A stretch of DNA of 64,000 bases from positions 1 to 64,000 of the forward strand of contig CAZMXP010000020.1 in NCBI GenBank assembly GCA_964570285.1. Reading direction: 5' to 3'. Shown piece after piece: positions 8,129-13,526 of the stretch. How positions within the stretch are numbered: the stretch's first letter is position 1; each line of letters starts with the position of its first letter. Made by a program: the position numbers and the translations under genes. The DNA comes from CAZMXP01 sp964570285. GTDB lineage: Bacteria > Planctomycetota > PLA2. The notes below the pieces were generated by a model, which searched no databases, was not told the origin of the DNA, and saw only the letters and a list, made by a program, of their open reading frames with translations.

Positions 8129-8619
8129 GTGCCCGTCTCCTCCCGGAGGATCTTGCGCGCGCGGTAGAGGCGCGCTTTGACGCCGTTGACCGTCGTCTCC
8201 AGCCGCTCGGCGACGTCGCGGATCGGGATGCCGCGCAGATAGTGCAGCCGCACCGCCTGCCGCAGCCGCAGCGGAAGGCGGCGCACGGCGCGACGGAGGC
8301 TTTCGGTGCGGTCGGCAGGCTCCCCCTCCCCGACGCAGAGCGGCTGCGGGGCGATCGGCTCGGACGTGATCGGCAGCAGCGCGCGACCGCGCCGCGCCGC
8401 GTCGCTGAGCCGCCGCTGGCCGATCCGGAAGACCCACGCGCGCAGGCTGTCGCGCTCCTTCAGCGCCCCCCACCGCTGCAGCGCGAGAACCGCCGCCTCC
8501 TGCGCGACGTCCTCCGCGAGGTGCGAGTCGTGGCTGCGGCGCAGGCACCAGCGGCGGAGGTCCTCGATCGACGCGACAAGCGATTGGACCGGATCGTCGG
8601 GTGTGGCCGGGGGCTGCAT
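8125..8619 (-). CDS. ECF-type RNA polymerase sigma factor
   Basis: 164 residues from ATG 8619. Region 2 is visible as HLAEDVAQEAAVLALQRW followed by SLRAWVFRIGQRRLSDAARR. Region 4 has VRRLPLRLRQAVRLHYLRG and the helix-turn-helix IRDVAERLETTVNGVKARLYR, typical of ECF sigma-70 proteins that redirect RNA polymerase to a small regulon. The spacer between regions contains a Pro-rich stretch of about 30 residues. Longer in-frame starts up to 8829 exist, but that extension is unpatterned. It heads a left-going operon with the tetratricopeptide-like gene. It is the last recognisable host gene before the phage block. Confidence 0.9.
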   Translation of the reverse strand: MQPPATPDDPVQSLVASIEDLRRWCLRRSHDSHLAEDVAQEAAVLALQRWGALKERDSLRAWVFRIGQRRLSDAARRGRALLPITSEPIAPQPLCVGEGEPADRTESLRRAVRRLPLRLRQAVRLHYLRGIPIRDVAERLETTVNGVKARLYRARKILREETGT

Positions 8620-8737
8620 CCCCCATAAATTGCGCCCAGCGCTCGCGTAACCAGTTGATCTGCAACGGGTTACATGCCCGACTGTGCGGGGGTTGGTCCG
8701 ACCGCGTGGGACCGGGAATCTCGCGGAGGGACGCGCA
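8620..8737. other. Host-phage junction region
   Basis: 118 bp between the divergent ECF sigma gene (-) and the first phage-type gene (+). It should hold the sigma gene promoter and probably the left end of the phage. I see no integrase beside it and no clear core repeat, so the exact attachment point cannot be placed. Confidence 0.4.
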
Positions 8738-8974
8738 GTGACCGCCCGCACCGACGCCGCCCTGCTCGTCTCGATGCTCGAGGACCAGCACCCGGCGAGA
8801 CATCGCGCCGCCGCCATGGTCGGGAGCATCGACGCGATGTGGCGCGCGAAGCGCGAGCTCGACGCGCTCGCGGTCGAGCGGGCGCGCCGGCTCGGCGTCG
8901 CGTACCGCTCGATCCTGGTGGAGCGCGAGGAGGTCGCGTGCCTGCGCGTGGAGATCGAGGCGGCATGTGGCTGA
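8738..8974 (+). CDS. Small helical phage protein, first gene of the right-going early block
   Basis: 78 residues from a GTG at 8738, chosen because GGAGGG sits 7 bp upstream. The product is helical and rich in Arg, Glu and Ala, with LLVSMLEDQHPARHRAAAMV and a second helix ending in Cys (LRVEIEAACG). I recognise no domain. The stop overlaps the next gene by 8 bp, the first of a long series of tightly overlapping cistrons typical of phage early operons. Confidence 0.6.
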   Translation: MTARTDAALLVSMLEDQHPARHRAAAMVGSIDAMWRAKRELDALAVERARRLGVAYRSILVEREEVACLRVEIEAACG

Positions 8975-9398
8975 GCACCGCGGCTGCACCGGACGCGACC
9001 CCGCCTACGGTCTCGCGGCGATCGCCGCGGGCATCCAGCGCGCGCTCACGGGATGCGAAATGCTCCGCGCGCAGGGAGGCAAGGTCCCGGAGGACCTCGC
9101 CGTCATCGAGGACAGGCTCACGACGTGCCTCGCGCGCTGGCGCAGGCTCGACAGGGAGATAGCGAATGCAACACACCGCCGCATTGCAGGCGATCCTGCT
9201 CCTCGCGCAGCGCAAGGGCGACTGGGTGATCCCGGCGATCTGCGCGCTGGCGGAGGAGGCGCTGGAGATCCCGGCGAACGGAAAGATCCGTCACGTCGTC
9301 GACCCGGGGATCACCCTCCAGTTGCCGCCGCCCCTGATGCCGGCGAACGCCAACGCGCCGGCGAGGCGGGCGCGCAAGGCGAAGGCGACGCCGACTGA
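8967..9398 (+). CDS. Small phage protein; reading frame overlaps the next gene by 233 bp
   Basis: The frame opens at GTG 8967 overlapping the previous stop. The first 66 residues look real (RDPAYGLAAIAAGIQRALTG, then KVPEDLAVIEDRLTTCLARW), helical with two Cys. After position 9166 the frame continues without stop to 9398 underneath the better-supported next gene, and its sequence turns Gly/Arg/Ala-rich and unpatterned. Either this is an unusually long overlap or the true stop has been lost. The function is unknown. Confidence 0.45.
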   Translation: MAEHRGCTGRDPAYGLAAIAAGIQRALTGCEMLRAQGGKVPEDLAVIEDRLTTCLARWRRLDREIANATHRRIAGDPAPRAAQGRLGDPGDLRAGGGGAGDPGERKDPSRRRPGDHPPVAAAPDAGERQRAGEAGAQGEGDAD

Positions 9399-9657
9399 GC
9401 GCAAGCCCGCGAAGGACGCCGCCGACGACGAGAAGGGCGCCGGTGCGCCGCTCAACGACATCCAGCGCAAGGTGCTGCGCCACCTGGAGGGCCGCGGCCC
9501 GCGGCAGATCGCGCAGCTCGCGATCGACGTCGGCAGCAAGGCCGGCCCGCTCGCCCGCGCGACGCTCCCCTTCCTCCGCGAGCGAGGCCTCCTCGAGGAG
9601 AGCGACGGGTTCTGGCGCTGCACGGAGCGCGGCGCGGAGGTGGCGCTCGATGCGTAG
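9166..9657 (+). CDS. Putative winged-helix phage protein
   Basis: 163 residues from ATG 9166 with an excellent ribosome site (AGGGAG, 7-bp spacing). The N-terminal half is helical (LLLAQRKGDWVIPAICALAE). A basic Ala/Lys linker follows (RRARKAKATPTERKPAKDA). The C-terminal half resembles a winged helix: LNDIQRKVLRHLEGRGPRQ, IAQLAIDVGSK, LPFLRERGLLEE, FWRCTERGAEVAL. This suggests a DNA-binding regulator or replication accessory protein. The stop lies within an ATGCGTAG junction with the next gene. Confidence 0.65.
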   Translation: MQHTAALQAILLLAQRKGDWVIPAICALAEEALEIPANGKIRHVVDPGITLQLPPPLMPANANAPARRARKAKATPTERKPAKDAADDEKGAGAPLNDIQRKVLRHLEGRGPRQIAQLAIDVGSKAGPLARATLPFLRERGLLEESDGFWRCTERGAEVALDA

Positions 9658-9925
9658 CTGGTGGAAGAGACTCGTCGCCGCGATTGAGGGGCCGCCCCGC
9701 GTCGACCGCCTGCCGGAAATCATGGCCAGGCACCGCCGCCAGGACGCCGAGCGCGCGCGGCAGTCGCGGCTCGACGCGACATTCAACGCGCTGCTGCCGG
9801 GGGCGCTGGCCTCGGGGGAATTCGACACCGCGCAGGCCGCGATCCGGCGCGCGTGGGAGCTCGCGCGAATGGCGGAAGACGCGCGTGCGCACCCTGGCGG
9901 CACGAAGGTGGCGGGCGATGCGTAG
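9650..9925 (+). CDS. Small basic helical phage protein
   Basis: 91 residues from ATG 9650 inside the last codons of the preceding gene. It starts MRSWWKRLVAAIEGPPRV and continues with long basic helices (MARHRRQDAERARQSRLDA, then AQAAIRRAWELARMAED). I recognise no family. The amphipathic N-terminus could touch nucleic acid or membrane. It is linked to both neighbours by the same 8-bp ATGCGTAG stop/start overlap, implying coupled translation. Confidence 0.6.
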   Translation: MRSWWKRLVAAIEGPPRVDRLPEIMARHRRQDAERARQSRLDATFNALLPGALASGEFDTAQAAIRRAWELARMAEDARAHPGGTKVAGDA

Positions 9926-10397
9926 GGCGCACACGAGCTTCATGCGGCAGCGCGGATGCTCGCTGATGCCGCTGCCGGCGGGAAGCAGGGTCATCGCCGT
10001 GTGGACCGAGGACGGGTGGTCCGGGGTGCACGAGTTCGACGCAATCGCCATGCTGGCGACGACGTTTTCGCGCTACACGATCAACGCGAAGATGGCCTCG
10101 TTCCCCGCGTCCATGCGCGCCGCGCACCACGCCGGCTGGACCGAGGACCATGAGTTCCAGCCCGCGGCGATCGACATCGTGGTCAACAGCCGTCCCTGTG
10201 ACGAGTTCACCGGGCCGGCGGCATGGTCCGACCTCATCGGAGGACTGCTCTCGTACGACGCATGGAGGCTCTTCCTTGCACCGCCGGAGGAGCACCAGCT
10301 CCGCGAACTCCTCCAGACCGCGGAGACGAACGGGAACTGGAGGCGGGCGCGCGAGCGGGACACCCCGAAGGGCACGGAGGACCCGACAAATGCGTAG
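9918..10397 (+). CDS. Phage protein of unknown function
   Basis: 159 residues from ATG 9918, overlapping the previous stop by 8 bp. The N-terminal half has mixed beta/alpha character (GSRVIAVWTEDGWSGVHEFD, then AIAMLATTFSRYTIN). The middle contains AAIDIVVNSRPCDEFTGPA, and the C-terminus is charged. I do not recognise a family. The composition is normal for the neighbourhood, which supports it being real rather than a shadow frame. Its end forms the third ATGCGTAG junction. Confidence 0.6.
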   Translation: MRRAHTSFMRQRGCSLMPLPAGSRVIAVWTEDGWSGVHEFDAIAMLATTFSRYTINAKMASFPASMRAAHHAGWTEDHEFQPAAIDIVVNSRPCDEFTGPAAWSDLIGGLLSYDAWRLFLAPPEEHQLRELLQTAETNGNWRRARERDTPKGTEDPTNA

Positions 10398-10755
10398 GGC
10401 GCCGCTGCACACGATACCGCTCGATGCCCGCCCCTACGCGGCGCGCCTCCTCGCCCTCATCGCCCGCGGCGGCGACGACGGCACGGCCTGCCGCTGGTGC
10501 GGCAACGCGACCGCGATGCCGAAGCGCGGACCGCGGCCGCGCTACTGCACGCGGCGCTGCCGCACGGCCGCGGAGAACGAACGCCACCGCGCGGCGCGCA
10601 ACGCCGCGAAGAGCCGCTGGCGCGCGCGCAACCCGGAGAAGGCGAAGCGCCGCCGCGAAGGCTACTGGCGCGAGTACTACGCGCGGAACCGCGAGCGCCT
10701 CCGCGCCGCGCACCGCCGCTACTGGCACCGCAGGCGCGAGAGGAGGGCCTCGTGA
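10390..10755 (+). CDS. Small zinc-finger phage protein with basic tail
   Basis: 121 residues from ATG 10390. A Cys4 zinc-binding site is visible at about residues 35-65: CRWCGN, then RYCTRRCRTAAENERH, the pattern of small FCS/HNH-adjacent zinc ribbons common in phages. The C-terminal half is extremely Arg-rich (RRYWHRRRERRAS), consistent with nucleic-acid binding. It could be a non-catalytic relative of HNH endonucleases, but no His-Asn-His triad is visible. It is coupled to the next gene by a GTGA overlap. Confidence 0.65.
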   Translation: MRRAPLHTIPLDARPYAARLLALIARGGDDGTACRWCGNATAMPKRGPRPRYCTRRCRTAAENERHRAARNAAKSRWRARNPEKAKRRREGYWREYYARNRERLRAAHRRYWHRRRERRAS

Positions 10756-10952
10756 AGGCCATCGAGGCAATCCTCGTGAAGCTCGACGAGCGCGAGCGCA
10801 GGACCCTCGGCGAGATCCTCGAGCGGCAGCGCCTCGCGCGCAACCTCCTCTCATGCGGGACGGGCGCGCGCCAGGGCGAGCTGCGCGAGGCCATGACGCG
10901 GGCGCGCAACCACCTCGCCGAGGCGCAGCGCGCGGCGGAGGAGCCGGCGTGA
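10752..10952 (+). CDS. Small helical phage protein
   Basis: 66 residues from the GTG at 10752, in a GTGA overlap with the preceding stop. The sequence is nearly all helix with heptad-like leucines (IEAILVKLDERERRTLGEIL, then RNHLAEAQRAAEE), and one Cys. It is a short coiled-coil-forming protein without a recognisable family. The next gene starts in another GTGA overlap. Confidence 0.5.
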   Translation: MKAIEAILVKLDERERRTLGEILERQRLARNLLSCGTGARQGELREAMTRARNHLAEAQRAAEEPA

Positions 10953-11182
10953 CCCTCGCCGACATCTGCCGCGAGCGCCCCGGCAAACGAAAGTGCCGCA
11001 ACGGCGACTGCCCCTCCATGACCTACGCGTCGCACCGCGGCCGCTTCTGCGTCATCTGCGACCACGAGCAGTACGAGCGCTGCACGGGCTGCGGGAGCCT
11101 CGCGGGCTGGTGCCGGTGCGCGCAGCCCGCCCGGGAAGAAGCCGCGCGCGAGTTCGCGCAGGCGAAGGAGGCCGTGCCGTGA
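10949..11182 (+). CDS. Small multi-cysteine (zinc ribbon) phage protein
   Basis: 77 residues from the GTG at 10949. Eight or nine cysteines lie in paired arrangements: KCRNGDCPS, FCVICDHEQ and RCTGCGSLAGWCRC. That is enough for two zinc sites, as in small phage zinc-ribbon proteins that bind nucleic acid or RNA polymerase. No specific family can be named. Overlaps on both sides (GTGA and GTGCCGTGA) place it in the early operon. Confidence 0.6.
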   Translation: MTLADICRERPGKRKCRNGDCPSMTYASHRGRFCVICDHEQYERCTGCGSLAGWCRCAQPAREEAAREFAQAKEAVP

Positions 11183-11529
11183 TCCTCGAGCCCTTCGACA
11201 ACACCATGCTCGTGCGGCCGCTCCCCGAGCCCCCCGCGGCCATCCCGCACATCTCCGTCTCCCCGAAGCTCGCCGAGGCGATCGCGCTCGTCGAGGTGGT
11301 GGTCCCGCCCACCGATGTCGCCAGCTGCGCGACGACCATGCGTGCGCACGCCGCCATCGCGCACGTCTCCGAGGGCGAGGATTGGAAGCGCGAGCGCAGG
11401 GTCGCGACCTTCGCGCCCGGCGACGTCCTCCTCGTCGCGAGCGGCAGGGGCTACGTCGCGATCCGCGTGGACGGGGTCGAGCACTGGGTGCTGCACGCGT
11501 CGCTCGCCATCGCGAGGGTCTCGCGGTGA
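11179..11529 (+). CDS. GroES/Cpn10-like small beta protein (tentative)
   Basis: 116 residues from GTG 11179. The opening LEPFDNTMLVRPLPEPP and the later FAPGDVLLVASGRGYVAIRV followed by HWVLHASLAIARV recall the beta-barrel and the G-D-x-V-L pattern of Cpn10/GroES-like co-chaperonins, which several phages encode. The mobile-loop region cannot be confirmed. An alternative is a generic single-stranded beta-barrel protein. It is coupled by overlap to the zinc-ribbon gene and to the helicase that follows. Confidence 0.45.
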   Translation: MILEPFDNTMLVRPLPEPPAAIPHISVSPKLAEAIALVEVVVPPTDVASCATTMRAHAAIAHVSEGEDWKRERRVATFAPGDVLLVASGRGYVAIRVDGVEHWVLHASLAIARVSR

Positions 11530-13526
11530 ACCTCGACGCCGCCTGGGCCGCGATCGCGCATGCCCTCCCGGGGTACGAGCGCCGTCCGCAGCAGGAAGAG
11601 ATGGCGCGCCGCGTCGAGGCCGCGATCGGGGAGCCCGGGCATCTCGCCGTCGAGGCCGGTACGGGCGTCGGGAAGAGCTTCGCCTACCTGGTTCCCGCGA
11701 TGCTCCGCGCTGCCGAGCACGGCGACACCGTCGTCGTCGCCACGCGCACGATCGCCCTGCAGGGCCAGGTCCTCCGCGACATCCCCGTCCTCAAGAGGGC
11801 GCTCGGGCTCGAGCACCTGCCCGTCGCCATCGCGAAGGGCCGCGGCAACTACGTCTGCCGCCGGCGCGCCGAGGCCGCGCTCGAGGCCGGCCCGGGCCAG
11901 TTCCGCGACGAGCAGGAGTGGCGCGACCTCGTCAACGTCGTCGGGTGGGCGGAGGAGAGCGAGGACGGCTCCCTCGCCACCCTCGGGTTCAAGCCCGCCG
12001 ACGCCGCGTGGGACGCGGCGAGGGCGGAGAGCGGCAACTGCATGGGAAAGGAGTGCCGCTTCTTCGAGCAGTGCGGCTACCAGCGCTCGCGGCGCGAGCT
12101 CGCCGCCGCGAGGATCGTCGTCGCCAACCACTCCCTCGTGGCGATCGACCTCGCCATCCGGTCGCGGTCGAGGGTCGAGGAGGATGACGAGGAGGACGAA
12201 GAGGGCGACGGCGAGCCGCGCGCCCGCGACACGCGACGCGGGGTGCTCCCCCCGCACAACGTCCTCGTCCTCGACGAGGCGCACGAGTTCGCCGACGCCG
12301 TGCGCTCGGCGTTCGACGACAGCTTCGGCCACTGGGCCGTGCAGCGCGTCCTCGATCGCGTCTGGCACCCGAAGCGGAAGACGGGGCTCCTCAAGTCGAT
12401 CCGCTCCACGCCGCGCGTGCTGTCGCTCCTCGACGCCGCGACGGGGGCGAAGGAGGCGCTCTTCGCCAACGCGGCCGCCTACGTGCCCTCCTTCCTGCGC
12501 CAGCGCACGGTGCGCTCGCCCGGGCCGTTCGCCGACCCGCTCTCGCCGGCGCTGCGCGACCTCGCCGACGGCATCGAGGAACTGCACGGGACGGTCCGCA
12601 CGAAGGAGGCGAAGCTCGAATGGAAGGCGCGCCTCAAGGACCTCCGCGAGCTCGCGGACCGCGTCGCCGGCACGCTCGCCATGGATCGCGAGAGCTACGC
12701 GCACTGGATCGAGCGCGGCGACACGGGCCACGCGAGGATCTGTCGCAGTCCGGTCGAGGTCGCGCCGCTCCTCGAGACCCCGCTCTGGCGGAACACGCCG
12801 TCGGTGATCTGCACCTCCGCGACGCTTCGCGTCGGCGGGAGCTTCGCCCACTTCCGGCGCGAAACCGGCATGCCGAAGGCCGCGGAGCTCGCCGCCGGCA
12901 GCCCGTTCGACTTCGCGCGGCAGGCCGCGCTGCGGATCTACCCGTCGATGCCCGACCCGAGGGCGACCGACGCCTACCGCGCGGCCACGGTCGCGCGCGT
13001 GCGCGAGCTCGTCAACGAGAGCAAGGGGGGCGCCTTCGTCCTCTTCACGTCGAAGGCGGAGCAGGACGCGGTCCACCGCGAGCTGGCGCCGGAGTTCCGC
13101 TCCGCGGGCCTCTGCGTGCTCCGCCAGGGCGAGGTCCCGAACGAGGAGATCGTGCTCCGGTTCAAGGAGCGCGCCGACTGCGTGCTCTTCGCCGTCGCCA
13201 CGTTTTGGCAGGGGGTCGACATCAAGGGCCACAACCTGCGCATGGTCGTCATCTGCAAGCTGCCGTTCGCCGTCCCCGGGCACCCGCTCGCCGAGGCCCG
13301 CGAGGAGATCTGCAAGAGGCGCGGCGGCAACCCCTTCGTCGAGATCAGCGTCCCCGAGGTCGTGCTCAAGGTCGTCCAGGCCTTCGGCCGCCTCATCCGG
13401 TCGCACGAGGATCGCGGCGTCGTGGCGATTCTCGACCCCAGGATCGTGACGAAGAGCTACGGGAAGACCGTGCTCGCTTCGCTGCCGGCGTGCCCGGTCG
13501 AGGAGGTCGCGCATGCAGCCGGGTAG
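11526..13526 (+). CDS. DinG/XPD-type superfamily 2 DNA helicase with Fe-S cluster motif
   Basis: 666 residues from the GTG at 11526 (GTGA overlap). Walker A is VEAGTGVGKSFAYLVPAM (about residues 42-59). A four-Cys Fe-S patch follows: YVCRRR, then NCMGKECRFFEQCGY. After it come HSLVAID, the Walker B VLDEAHEFAD (about 250) and motif III-like TSATLRVGG. C-terminal helicase motifs are FVLFTSKAEQDAV, FAVATFWQGVDIKG and QAFGRLIRSHEDRG. The family unwinds DNA 5'-3', including D- and R-loops. A strongly acidic insert (DDEEDEEGDGE) sits near residue 220. Placed just before the primase-helicase, it likely serves phage replication. DinG-like proteins are also known from type IV CRISPR loci, but no cas genes are here. 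Confidence 0.9.
   Translation: MNLDAAWAAIAHALPGYERRPQQEEMARRVEAAIGEPGHLAVEAGTGVGKSFAYLVPAMLRAAEHGDTVVVATRTIALQGQVLRDIPVLKRALGLEHLPVAIAKGRGNYVCRRRAEAALEAGPGQFRDEQEWRDLVNVVGWAEESEDGSLATLGFKPADAAWDAARAESGNCMGKECRFFEQCGYQRSRRELAAARIVVANHSLVAIDLAIRSRSRVEEDDEEDEEGDGEPRARDTRRGVLPPHNVLVLDEAHEFADAVRSAFDDSFGHWAVQRVLDRVWHPKRKTGLLKSIRSTPRVLSLLDAATGAKEALFANAAAYVPSFLRQRTVRSPGPFADPLSPALRDLADGIEELHGTVRTKEAKLEWKARLKDLRELADRVAGTLAMDRESYAHWIERGDTGHARICRSPVEVAPLLETPLWRNTPSVICTSATLRVGGSFAHFRRETGMPKAAELAAGSPFDFARQAALRIYPSMPDPRATDAYRAATVARVRELVNESKGGAFVLFTSKAEQDAVHRELAPEFRSAGLCVLRQGEVPNEEIVLRFKERADCVLFAVATFWQGVDIKGHNLRMVVICKLPFAVPGHPLAEAREEICKRRGGNPFVEISVPEVVLKVVQAFGRLIRSHEDRGVVAILDPRIVTKSYGKTVLASLPACPVEEVAHAAG

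Noticed and set aside
11526..13526. DinG-like and Cas4-like genes as part of a CRISPR-Cas (type IV) locus
   Set aside because: They are 48 kb apart, in different phage operons, and there are no csf/cas genes or repeats.
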